A stretch of DNA of 64,000 nucleotides, taken from contig DNND01000053.1 of the NCBI GenBank assembly GCA_003488005.1, positions 26,147-90,146 of the forward strand. Direction: 5' to 3'. A program made the position numbers and the translations under genes. The notes beneath the pieces were generated by a model that saw only the letters and a list, made by a program, of their open reading frames with translations, was not told where the DNA came from and did no database searches. Source of the DNA: Blastocatellia bacterium (lineage in GTDB: Bacteria; Acidobacteriota; Blastocatellia; Pyrinomonadales; Pyrinomonadaceae). Of the stretch, positions 15,699 through 23,065 are shown one piece after another; position 1 is the first letter of the stretch, and every line of letters starts with the position of its first letter.

Positions 15699-16364
15699 AT
15701 GAATTCGCTCCGCAACGTCCTGTGCATCGTTACGTGTGTGCTGGCGTTCGCGATGTCTTTGAATGCCCAGGAACCAAAAAACTCGGCACGTGCCAACGAT
15801 CCGCCAAAGAAAAACGCCAGACCCGCCGAAGACATCGCAATCAAGCCTGAACCCTTCGACGGCGCATCGGTAGAAAAGATGGCGCAACAATGCGTGACGC
15901 TTCAGACCGAAACCGGCAATATCTTGATGGAAATGTTGCCGGACTCAGCGCCTGAGAATGTTCGTAACTTCCTCAACTTGTCGGTTTCTGGCGCATTCGA
16001 TACGACCACCTTCAGTCGCGTCGTTAAAGATTTCGTTATTCAGGGAGGCAATCTATCGACCAGCGAGAAGTGGGGAATTGAGTTGATGAAAAGGATGGCT
16101 CACAAGCTTCCGGACGAGCCTGGCCTGATAAAACACGTGCGCGGCATTGTGTCGATGGCGCGGCCCAACGAACCAAACAGCGCCACTACGAATTTCTTCA
16201 TACTCGTCGGCACTGGCTCGAATCTTGACGGAAAGTTTTCCGCGTTTGGCAGGGTGACCCGCGGTATGGAAGTCGTTGACGCCATAAATCACGCGCCAAC
16301 AGAAGGCGAGAAGCCATCAAAGCCGGTACATATCACCAAAGCAACCGTTGCGCCTTGCCTCTAG
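15699..16364 (+). CDS. Secreted peptidyl-prolyl cis-trans isomerase, cyclophilin type
   Basis: I prefer the ATG at 15699, with AAAGGG just upstream; the ATG at 15681 adds six residues. The protein (about 221 residues) has a signal peptide ending in LNAQ, a charged linker, and a bacterial cyclophilin domain: TETGNILMEMLPDSAPENVRNFL, FSRVVKDFVIQGG, SMARPNEPNSATTNFFILVG and FSAFGRVTRGMEVVD. The FxxxxxxFVIQGG and SATTNFFI blocks carry the active-site Arg, Phe and Gln equivalents. It should help proline isomerisation in periplasmic folding. The stop lies six bases before the next gene's start, so the two are likely co-transcribed. Confidence 0.9.
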   Translation: MNSLRNVLCIVTCVLAFAMSLNAQEPKNSARANDPPKKNARPAEDIAIKPEPFDGASVEKMAQQCVTLQTETGNILMEMLPDSAPENVRNFLNLSVSGAFDTTTFSRVVKDFVIQGGNLSTSEKWGIELMKRMAHKLPDEPGLIKHVRGIVSMARPNEPNSATTNFFILVGTGSNLDGKFSAFGRVTRGMEVVDAINHAPTEGEKPSKPVHITKATVAPCL

Positions 16365-16369
16365 AAAAA

Positions 16370-17206
16370 ATGAAAAGCATTTTTAACCGAAAAAAATCGA
16401 CGACGACGATCCTCGCTCTGCTTGTACTCTTCGACTTATCTGGCTGCGCTGACTCTGGACCCACGAAGCCTACGCCCGAAGCCGCTAAGCAGCTCCTGAA
16501 GTTGCGCGGCTACAACTACGATGAAGAATCGTTTCTGTCCGCCGCAAAAGCGAGTGACCTGCTTGCAGTTAATGCGTTCCTTGCCGCAGGCACAGATCCA
16601 AATGCGAAAGAGGCGGATAGCGGAGCGACGGCCCTGATTTCCGCTGCTGCTCGCGGCGATGCAAATATCGTCAATACACTTCTCAAGGCGGGCGCAGACG
16701 TTAATCGAAAAGATGACCCCGGCCATACAGCGATTATGCGAGCGCTCGAACACAAAGAAGACGCCGTCGCCGATTTGATGCTCGCCAGGCCCGAGCTGGA
16801 TTTGAATGCACAGGGTGGAAACGGTGTCACAGCCTTGATGCTCTATGTCTGGCGCGAACGCGAAGATGTCGTGCCTCAATTACTTGATCGAGGTGCAAAG
16901 CTCGACTTGCAGGATTCCGGCGGGGATACAGCTTTGCATGGGGCCGCACACCGTGGAAATGCCAGGATCACAGAAATGCTGCTTACAAAAGGCGCCAATC
17001 CTAACGTCAAAAATAAAGTTGGGGGAACGCCTTTGATGTGGGCCGCTATCTACGACCATGAAGACATCGCACGTCTGCTCCTGGAAAAGGGCGCCGATCC
17101 AAACCTTAAAGACGAAGACGGACTGACCGCCGCGGCTTGGGCAGCAAAGAACAAGCGGGATCAGATGGCCCAACTTCTAAACGACGCCTCGAAGAAACAT
17201 AAATGA
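16370..17206 (+). CDS. Ankyrin-repeat lipoprotein
   Basis: Starting at the ATG at 16370, the 278-residue protein has a lipoprotein signal with lipobox LSGC (Cys26). A linker follows, then at least six ankyrin repeats with the usual pattern GxTALxxAAxxGxxxxVxxLLxxGADxN (for example GATALISAAARGDANIVNTL, then GDTALHGAAHRGNARITEML). Ankyrin repeats bind proteins, so it is probably a membrane-tethered binding protein on the periplasmic side. It follows the cyclophilin gene closely, and an envelope-folding or partner-binding role would fit. No enzyme motif is visible. Confidence 0.85.
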   Translation: MKSIFNRKKSTTTILALLVLFDLSGCADSGPTKPTPEAAKQLLKLRGYNYDEESFLSAAKASDLLAVNAFLAAGTDPNAKEADSGATALISAAARGDANIVNTLLKAGADVNRKDDPGHTAIMRALEHKEDAVADLMLARPELDLNAQGGNGVTALMLYVWREREDVVPQLLDRGAKLDLQDSGGDTALHGAAHRGNARITEMLLTKGANPNVKNKVGGTPLMWAAIYDHEDIARLLLEKGADPNLKDEDGLTAAAWAAKNKRDQMAQLLNDASKKHK

Positions 17207-17260
17207 TTTGGGTGGCTGCCCGGTCGCAGGAACCGCCGTAGCAAAATTTCTGGCATTGAT

Positions 17261-17590
17261 ATGAAAACGGAGAATACAGGCGGGGCGGGCATTCAGCCGG
17301 GAACTGTAGTTATACTTGTCCTGCATTCGCCTCGCGAAAAATGTTGGGGCAGGCTCGACGAGATTACTCAGGCCGGAGTATTCTTGCGCGGCCTCGACCT
17401 GAATGCTTTTGATAGTTGGGTACAGGCCGTCGCCCATGACGAGCCCTTTATCGGTTTGGGCGATGAGTTCTTTCCCATGTGGCGCGTCGAACGCATTTCG
17501 AGGGACGAAGCTGCCGGCGAGCAGCCCTCGCTTAGCCAACAGGTCGAACGCCGCACCGGCCACACGGTTACTGAACTGATCGAACGTTGA
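17261..17590 (+). CDS. Conserved hypothetical protein upstream of recA
   Basis: The 109-residue protein is soluble. The first 75 residues look like a small beta-barrel (VVILVLHSPREKCWGRLDEI, AGVFLRGLDLNAF, MWRVERI), reminiscent of Sm/SH3-like folds. The acidic C-terminus is predicted helical. I do not recognise a family with confidence. It lies about 117 bases before recA on the same strand and is probably a real gene because codon use is like its neighbours and no competing frame exists. No function can be assigned. Confidence 0.6.
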   Translation: MKTENTGGAGIQPGTVVILVLHSPREKCWGRLDEITQAGVFLRGLDLNAFDSWVQAVAHDEPFIGLGDEFFPMWRVERISRDEAAGEQPSLSQQVERRTGHTVTELIER

Positions 17591-17707
17591 ACTAATCGAA
17601 AAAATAGTTTGTTGCAAGTATGAAACACTGTTCCATTCTCGCGTCCGTTGTGCTATGCTCAGCGCCAAGTTGGTCACCAGCGTTGAGAAAAGGAGCGGAA
17701 GAAAGAG

Positions 17708-18784
17708 ATGAGTGCCATGGCATCTGAAGATCGAATAAGCGCAGACCGCGGTAAGGCAGTCGAAGCGGCTCTAGCAAGCATTGAAAAAAGATTTGGCAAG
17801 GGATCAATCATGCGCATGGGCGAGCGTGAGGTCTCAGACATACCCGCCATTTCAACCACCTCTTTAAGTCTGGACGTGGCGGTGGGGATTGGCGGCGTGC
17901 CGCGCGGCCGCATTATTGAAATCTATGGCCCTGAGAGTTCCGGCAAAACGACCCTGGCCCTACACATCGTTGCCGAGGCGCAAAAGGCGGGCGGCGTGGC
18001 TGCTTACATCGATGCCGAACACGCAATGGATTCCGATTACGCAGGTAAACTCGGGGTCGATATCGATCAGTTGTTGATTTCTCAGCCGGATTCCGGCGAG
18101 CAGGCCCTGGAAATTGCCGAAGCGCTGGTGCGCTCAAACGGCATCGACGTGATCGTCGTCGACTCGGTCGCCGCGCTGGTCCCTCGCGCAGAACTCGATG
18201 GTGAGATGGGCGATTCGTTGCCGGGCTTGCAGGCGCGCCTGATGTCCCAGGCACTGCGCAAACTAACGGCGATTGTGGCGCAGTCGAATACCTGCTTCAT
18301 CTTCATCAACCAGATTCGCGAAAAAATCGGCGTGATGTTCGGCAGTCCCGAAACCACGACTGGCGGCCGCGCGCTCAAGTTTTATTCTTCCATGCGCCTC
18401 GACATCCGGCGCATCGGCGCCATCAAGGACGGAGACCGGGTGGTGGGCAACCGCACCAAAGTCAAAGTCGCCAAGAATAAAGTGGCGCCGCCGTTCCGCG
18501 AGTGCGAGTTTGACATCATGTACGGCGAGGGCATCTCGCGCGAAGGCGATGTTCTGGATTTGGCAGTCGCGCAAAATGTCGTCGATAAAAGCGGCGCGTG
18601 GTTTTCCTACAAAGGCGACCGCCTGGGACAAGGACGCGAAAATTCAAAAGTGTCATTGAAAGAAAATCCCGACCTGCTCAAGCGCATTGAAAGAGAAGTA
18701 AAGGTGAAACTCGGCCTGCCGGTGCGCGAAGAAAAGCCTGAGCCGGCGCCAGTCGCCAAGGCTGCGACCGCGGACAAGAAGTAA
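17708..18784 (+). CDS. recA: Recombinase RecA
   Basis: The 358-residue protein has the RecA core throughout: [13 protein letters not shown], Walker [11 protein letters not shown] (residues 74-83), the [20 protein letters not shown] region, and [14 protein letters not shown], followed by the DNA-binding loop 2 region. The tail is rich in Lys, Pro and Ala ([18 protein letters not shown]). RecA forms filaments on single-stranded DNA for strand exchange and SOS induction. A second ATG four codons in is possible, and the upstream AAGGAGCGG sequence supports either start. I see no clear LexA box in the preceding 120 bases. It ends in a strong terminator. Confidence 0.98.
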   Translation: MSAMASEDRISADRGKAVEAALASIEKRFGKGSIMRMGEREVSDIPAISTTSLSLDVAVGIGGVPRGRIIEIYGPESSGKTTLALHIVAEAQKAGGVAAYIDAEHAMDSDYAGKLGVDIDQLLISQPDSGEQALEIAEALVRSNGIDVIVVDSVAALVPRAELDGEMGDSLPGLQARLMSQALRKLTAIVAQSNTCFIFINQIREKIGVMFGSPETTTGGRALKFYSSMRLDIRRIGAIKDGDRVVGNRTKVKVAKNKVAPPFRECEFDIMYGEGISREGDVLDLAVAQNVVDKSGAWFSYKGDRLGQGRENSKVSLKENPDLLKRIEREVKVKLGLPVREEKPEPAPVAKAATADKK

Positions 18785-18803
18785 GCGAAGTATAGAAATA
18801 AAC

Positions 18804-18852
18804 AGGCGTTCGGCCCCGAGTTCTTAATTGTTCCCGGCCGAACGCCTTTTTT
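18804..18852 (+). terminator. Intrinsic terminator of recA
   Basis: A 12-bp stem AGGCGTTCGGCC (18804-18815) pairs with 18836-18847 and is followed by a T run to 18852. Confidence 0.9.
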
Positions 18853-18915
18853 GTGCCTTGCTTAACGCTTTACAGTCCGGCAGTCTAAACCGATAATCCG
18901 GCGCGGCAGTTTTTC

Positions 18916-18957
18916 GGGTGTCAGGTGCCAGGTATCGGGAGCCGGGTACCAGGCATC
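18916..18957. repeat. Single-armed heptad array, unit RGGNNNC
   Basis: Six consecutive 7-base units (GGGTGTC, AGGTGCC, AGGTATC, GGGAGCC, GGGTACC, AGGCATC) lie between the recA terminator and the amidohydrolase start. No facing arm is visible nearby, unlike the other heptad loci. The fixed GG at positions 2-3 and C at position 7, with purine at position 1, define the unit. Confidence 0.7.
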
Positions 18958-18973
18958 GGTAGATCCGAACCCA

Positions 18974-20305
18974 ATGAACGAATCCATTCTCATTAAAGGC
19001 GGAACGCTTCTGACCATGGACGCGCATGAGGCGGTTCATGAAGGAGATCTGCTGATTGAAGGCGGCCGCATCACCAGGCTTGCTGAAACCGGAATGACGG
19101 CAGACGTCGTCATCGATGCTACCGATTGTGCTGTCTTACCCGGATTCGTTCAAACTCACATTCATCTCTGTCAGACCCTTTTTCGCGGCGCCGCTGACGA
19201 TCTGTCGTTGCTTGACTGGCTCAAGAAACGCGTCTGGCCGATGGAAGCGGCGCACACCGCCGAATCAATTAGGGCTTCAGCCCAACTGGGTATTGCGGAA
19301 TTGATTAAGAGCGGAACAAGCTGCGCGCTGACCATGGAAACAGTCAGCCACACTGAAGAAGTTTTCAAAGCTGTCGAAGAGACTGGATTCCGCGCCACCG
19401 TCGGCAAGTGCATGATGGACCGCGGCGACGATGTGCCTGCTGGGCTTCAGGAAAAAACAGACGAATCGATTAATACCTCACTGGAGTTGCTTGAACGCTG
19501 GCACGGTTCTGCGAATGGCCGGATACGCTATTGCTTTGCGCCACGTTTCGCGCTGAGTTGCACCAGTGAGCTTCTGGCTCGCGTCGGGCAGCTTGCGCGC
19601 GAGCGCGGCGTCATGGTCCACACGCATGCCTCAGAAAACCGCAACGAGTGCGAACTGGTCGAGCGTGATTCAGGTTTGCGCAATATCGCATATCTTGATT
19701 CGTTGGGCTTATCGGGCAGCCACGTGATGCTGGCCCATTGCGTTCATCTGGACGAACAGGAATTGGAAATACTTTCAACGACGCAGACTAATGTGGCCCA
19801 CTGTCCCTCCTCGAATTTGAAACTTGGTTCGGGCATCGCTCCAGTCGCAGCCATGCTGGATCGAGGCATCTCCGTTTCGCTCGGCGCTGATGGCGCTGCC
19901 TGCAACAACCGGCTCGACATGTTTACAGAAATGCGCGCGATGGCGCTGCTCCAAAAAGCTTTACATGGTCCCGAAGTCATTCCTGCCGGCCGCGCCCTTC
20001 GTATCGCAACAATTGATGGCGCCCGGGCACTGGAACTCGAAAGCGAGATTGGCAGTTTGGAGATTGGCAAGCGCGCCGATGTGATCGTTGTAGCCCTCGA
20101 CAACGTTCATTCGATTCCGCGCGCGCCTGGGTTGGTGTCGACATTAGTTTACTCGGCGCAGGCGAACGATGTCAGGGATGTGATAATCGATGGCGCGGTC
20201 GTCATGCGCGAGCGGCAGCTCGTCAACGCAAACGAAAAAAATATTATTGCGGACGCGACGCTGCAACGGAAAAACTTAATGATGCGTGCTGGAATTGAAG
20301 AGTAG
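18974..20305 (+). CDS. Amidohydrolase, 5-methylthioadenosine / S-adenosylhomocysteine deaminase-like
   Basis: The 443-residue protein has the amidohydrolase layout: an N-terminal beta-sandwich (LIKGGTLLTMD), then PGFVQTHIHLCQTLFRG with metal ligands His62 and His64. THASENRNEC and LAHCVHLDEQELE add histidine ligands, and SLGADGAACNNRLDMF carries the metal-binding aspartate. The order and the HxHLxQxLFRG block match MtaD/SAH deaminase and related chlorohydrolase (AtzA/TrzN) members. A zinc-activated water deaminates the adenine ring of thioadenosine compounds; another aminohydrolase substrate such as guanine is possible. It stands alone after recA. Confidence 0.85.
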   Translation: MNESILIKGGTLLTMDAHEAVHEGDLLIEGGRITRLAETGMTADVVIDATDCAVLPGFVQTHIHLCQTLFRGAADDLSLLDWLKKRVWPMEAAHTAESIRASAQLGIAELIKSGTSCALTMETVSHTEEVFKAVEETGFRATVGKCMMDRGDDVPAGLQEKTDESINTSLELLERWHGSANGRIRYCFAPRFALSCTSELLARVGQLARERGVMVHTHASENRNECELVERDSGLRNIAYLDSLGLSGSHVMLAHCVHLDEQELEILSTTQTNVAHCPSSNLKLGSGIAPVAAMLDRGISVSLGADGAACNNRLDMFTEMRAMALLQKALHGPEVIPAGRALRIATIDGARALELESEIGSLEIGKRADVIVVALDNVHSIPRAPGLVSTLVYSAQANDVRDVIIDGAVVMRERQLVNANEKNIIADATLQRKNLMMRAGIEE

Positions 20306-20351
20306 GGAAGTTGCGTGCTGGCCGGGGAATTTATGAGTGCTGAAAATAGCT

Positions 20352-20406
20352 GTGCCAGCTCGAAGGTAGCGACTGCGGGGGGCGCGATCGGCGGCCGAGC
20401 TGGCAC
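20352..20406. repeat. Hairpin GTGCCAGCTCG / CGAGCTGGCAC
   Basis: A perfect 11-bp inverted repeat (20352-20362 with 20396-20406) with a GC-rich 33-base loop lies 46 bases after the amidohydrolase stop. It could stop transcription but has no T run. The rest of the 311-base stretch 20306-20616 holds the tRNA promoter and nothing else I can support. Confidence 0.6.
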
Positions 20407-20564
20407 TGGCGGGCACTTTCAAGTTTGAATCGGATGTCGTCTTTCAACTGGACTGACGTTTGGGCGCCAACCCCATCCTCAACGGCCCGAATTATACACC
20501 CGGCCAGTAATCAGTCAACGCTTTTTTGTGACTAATATGACAGATTGCCAAGTTCCCGCGTAAT

Positions 20565-20594
20565 TTGACAGTTCTTTTCACTACTCCCTATACT
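20565..20594 (+). promoter_or_regulatory. Promoter of tRNA-Phe
   Basis: A perfect TTGACA at 20565-20570, an 18-base spacer, and TATACT at 20589-20594. Transcription would start around 20601, shortly before the tRNA. Confidence 0.8.
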
Positions 20595-20616
20595 ACGCGG
20601 TCTTTCCTGCCCGGTT

Positions 20617-20692
20617 GGCCAGGTAGCTCAGTTGGTAGAGCGCGGCCCTGAAAAGGCCGGCGTCGGCGGTTCGATCCCGTCCCTGGCCACCA
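20617..20692 (+). tRNA. tRNA-Phe (anticodon GAA)
   Basis: The 76 bases fold into a full cloverleaf. The acceptor GGCCAGG pairs with CCTGGCC, the D arm is GCTC/GAGC, and the anticodon stem CGGCC/GGCCG encloses CTGAAAA (anticodon GAA). A five-base variable loop (GCGTC) follows, then the T arm around TTCGATC. The CCA end is encoded. It has its own strong promoter. Confidence 0.97.
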
Positions 20693-20701
20693 AAAAATCC
20701 G

Positions 20702-20899
20702 GAAATCGTGAATCGTGAATCGTAAATCGTGAATCGTAATTCCGCGTTATCAGGACGATCCGCGTTCTGTACAGCCTCAAGTGTTTGAGTCTTGGTTAGA
20801 TTCTGGTCATTTCCTTGGGAGGCCCGATGCTCGTCAGTAACACTCAATCACTATTTGCGATTTACGATTCACGATTTACGATTCACGATTCACGATTTT
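20702..20899. repeat. Facing heptad arrays, unit TRAATCG, copy 1
   Basis: The left arm 20702-20743 has five clear 7-base units (GAAATCG, TGAATCG, TGAATCG, TAAATCG, TGAATCG). The right arm 20854-20895 has six units of the reverse complement (TTTGCGA, TTTACGA, TTCACGA and so on). The 110-base spacer is unlike that of the second copy at 32014-32182. The element starts ten bases after the tRNA and ends next to the stop codon of the following minus-strand gene. Confidence 0.85.
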
Positions 20900-20905
20900 A
20901 CCGCT

Positions 20906-21388
20906 CTACCGCGCCCAGTAATGCTTGATGCGTTCAGCCAGCATCGGAAAGGGAACGTAGTCAGCCGTGCGGCCGGCGCGGCGCAGTTCCTCGACCATGC
21001 GCATGGCGCCGTCAGCATTACGCGTATGAACCATAATTGTCGAAGCGCGTTGCACCTCCGGATTCGCAGCCAGCCATAAGGCGATTGCGTAGCCCGTGCG
21101 TTCATCGTCGCTACTTGGCGCGTGATAATGCTCAGGATGGAGATCGTGATCCAAAAAGATTGCGTCGTAAGCATTTGTGCTGAGCATCTGCAGGGCTCGT
21201 TCGACGGTAACGGCAATGTCAACCTGATCGCCTTTGAAACGCGCGGCAAACCAACGATGCCGGCGCTGGTCGTCGTCCAGCAGAAATACACGGATCGGGT
21301 GTCGCTCAGCCTTTGTCCGGCTGAGGCCCAATTTACTCAGTAATGAATGCAGTAACGGCATTTCGTTTTCGATAAATTCGCCATTCAT
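20906..21388 (-). CDS. Receiver-like protein, cyclic-phosphate processing receiver (cpREC) type
   Basis: I use the ATG at 21388 (160 residues) with AAGGGG 12 bases upstream. After a short N-terminal region the sequence runs IRVFLLDDDQRRHRWFAARF, then AYDAIFLDHDLHPEHYH and STIMVHTRNADGAMRMVEEL, ending with AERIKHYW. LDDD and FLDHDL resemble the acidic pocket and phosphorylation-site strand of response-regulator receivers. However, the extra His after the site aspartate and the HTRN segment fit the cyclic-phosphate processing receiver family, which has been proposed to act on nucleotide cyclic phosphates. No kinase is adjacent. The tRNA gene nearby may be a coincidence. Confidence 0.7.
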   Translation of the reverse strand: MNGEFIENEMPLLHSLLSKLGLSRTKAERHPIRVFLLDDDQRRHRWFAARFKGDQVDIAVTVERALQMLSTNAYDAIFLDHDLHPEHYHAPSSDDERTGYAIALWLAANPEVQRASTIMVHTRNADGAMRMVEELRRAGRTADYVPFPMLAERIKHYWAR

Positions 21389-21608
21389 AATAACAACCAA
21401 CCCCTTATGATTGAAGCATTCTTCAGACTAAACGAGAAGTATCACGGCAGTTTGGCAAAGTATTCCGAACCCGCCCAGGCAAGTGATGTTTAATTAACAC
21501 CTTCGAGCGTCGTGGTTCGTTGCCCCAAAGTCACGCGATGCTATAATTCGACGTCGCAAAGATTCGATTGGTTCGCCGGAGAGTTTTGTTCCTCGACCGT
21601 ATTCCCGC

Positions 21609-22472
21609 ATGTCAACTGATAAACAAGACACAAATGTAGTCAGCATTGCTAAGAATCGTGAGGCCCCGAGGTCGCCCGAGAATGAAAACTTAGGTGGCGA
21701 TGTCTGCCCGATTTGTTTTGGCACAGGCACGCGGCTTGAACAGGGCAAGGGCGCCGTTATTTGCGACTGCCAACGCACCAACAGCGGCTCGCGAGCTCTA
21801 GACGCTGCACGCATCCCGCCGCGCTTTCGCCAGTGCTCATTTCACAACTACTACCCGAAACATGAGTCGCAGTATTTTGCGCACAGCTTTGCGTCGCGGC
21901 TGGTCGACGATTATCCGGCAGTTGAAACCGGACTCTTGCTTATGGGGCCAGTCGGTGTAGGCAAAACGCACCTGGCGATTTCCGTGCTCCGGGATTTAAT
22001 CGAGAAGAAAGGCGTCGCCTGCCTCTTTTACGAATCGGGTTCATTGCTGAAAGCCATTCAGGATTCTTACAATCCTATTTCACAAACTTCCGAAACGCGG
22101 GTGCTGGCTCCCGTCTACCAAGCTGAGGTTTTGGTGCTCGACGAGTTGGGGGCGTCAGTGCCGACGAATTGGGTGCGCGACACGCTCTATCAGATAATCA
22201 ACACGCGCTACAACAACAAACGACTAACTATCTTCACCACCAACTATCTCGACGAAGCGCGGACCTCAGCAGAACCCGAGTCGGAAACAACTGCGCCGCG
22301 AAGGTCGCGAAAGTTTACTTCTGAACGCATCCAGGAAATGACTACTTTGGAAGAGCGCATCGGCACTCCCTTGCGCAGCCGTCTTTACGAAATGTGCAAG
22401 AAGGTGATGATCGAAGGTGAAGACTTTCGCAAGCGCCTGGACCAGCGCCGATCTGACTCGGCCAGAGTTTAA
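21609..22472 (+). CDS. DnaC/IstB-like AAA+ ATPase with N-terminal zinc ribbon
   Basis: The 287-residue protein has a zinc ribbon (CPIC at residues 33-36, CDC at 52-54) and then a DnaC-type AAA+ core. Walker A is GPVGVGKTHL (113-122), Walker B is VLVLDELGA, and sensor 1 is TIFTTNY. The C-terminal helical part has RIGTPLRSRLYEM, with arginine-finger candidates. This is the layout of helicase loaders (DnaC, DnaI) that place DnaB at forks. IstB transposition helpers share the fold, but no IstA transposase is adjacent, so a replication role is the better guess. Confidence 0.85.
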   Translation: MSTDKQDTNVVSIAKNREAPRSPENENLGGDVCPICFGTGTRLEQGKGAVICDCQRTNSGSRALDAARIPPRFRQCSFHNYYPKHESQYFAHSFASRLVDDYPAVETGLLLMGPVGVGKTHLAISVLRDLIEKKGVACLFYESGSLLKAIQDSYNPISQTSETRVLAPVYQAEVLVLDELGASVPTNWVRDTLYQIINTRYNNKRLTIFTTNYLDEARTSAEPESETTAPRRSRKFTSERIQEMTTLEERIGTPLRSRLYEMCKKVMIEGEDFRKRLDQRRSDSARV

Positions 22473-22638
22473 GCAGCCAACAGTTTATCCCGCCGATTTC
22501 TCTCCGAGACGACGTCATTATCAAATAGCCTGCCTGGTGGGTGACTGCTCTCGGTCAGGGTGACCTCATTCGACACCCCGACACAGAGCCGCAACTCAGT
22601 TGCAACCGCAGAGTTTTTGGGAAGACTATCCTCGATTC

Positions 22639-22908
22639 ATGACAACAGAAACTCAAACAATGAGAGTGGGAGCACAGGAAACGTTGGACGAACTCTTCGG
22701 TGAAAGTCTAATTCCTTTCAGGCTATCTGCGCATAAAGTGGAGTCGCTCGGGATGGAAGAGTACATCATCCGATTTTACGATAGCCGTTTACATTCTGTT
22801 GATGTTTCCTGGAAACCGGGCCAGGTATTCAAATCAGTTTTCCGCGCCGCTGTCTTAGGCAGAGTTACGAGACTTACCGAACCTCGCGAGCTGGCACGTT
22901 CTGCCTAA
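22639..22908 (+). CDS. Small hypothetical protein
   Basis: Starting at the ATG at 22639 (89 residues; 22600 is an alternative start), the protein is acidic to neutral and has no signal peptide. The core (IPFRLSAHKVESLGMEEYIIRFYDSRLHSVDVSW, then FKSVFRAAVLGRV) suggests a small alpha/beta fold. I do not recognise the family. It sits between the DnaC-like gene and carB on the same strand with gaps of about 160 bases on both sides. The coding frame shows normal third-position bias, so I take it as real. Confidence 0.55.
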   Translation: MTTETQTMRVGAQETLDELFGESLIPFRLSAHKVESLGMEEYIIRFYDSRLHSVDVSWKPGQVFKSVFRAAVLGRVTRLTEPRELARSA

Positions 22909-23007
22909 CACGAAGACAATCCCTGTTACTTTGTCCTCATGTATCAAGCAACCACTTGCTTTCGCAGAGAATGCAGGCGCCGAATTCCGTCGAGTGAAGT
23001 TGGTATG

Positions 23008-23013
23008 TATAAT
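23008..23013 (+). promoter_or_regulatory. Candidate -10 box for carB
   Basis: A perfect TATAAT lies 53 bases before the carB start. The expected -35 position (TTCCGT, 17 bases upstream) is weak, so only the -10 element is supported. Confidence 0.45.
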
Positions 23014-23065
23014 GCAACGACCGCGGCTACTCAATTGTTTTTAGTAGTTTGATGTCGCTCGAAGC

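Noticed and set aside
15483..15890. Minus-strand open frame (135 codons) across the hairpin element and cyclophilin start
   Set aside because: It spans the palindromic repeat, has no recognisable domain, and overlaps a clear secreted cyclophilin.
17571..17707. LexA box upstream of recA
   Set aside because: GAAC triplets occur in direct repeat, but the spacing (5 and 3 bases) does not match a known LexA site.
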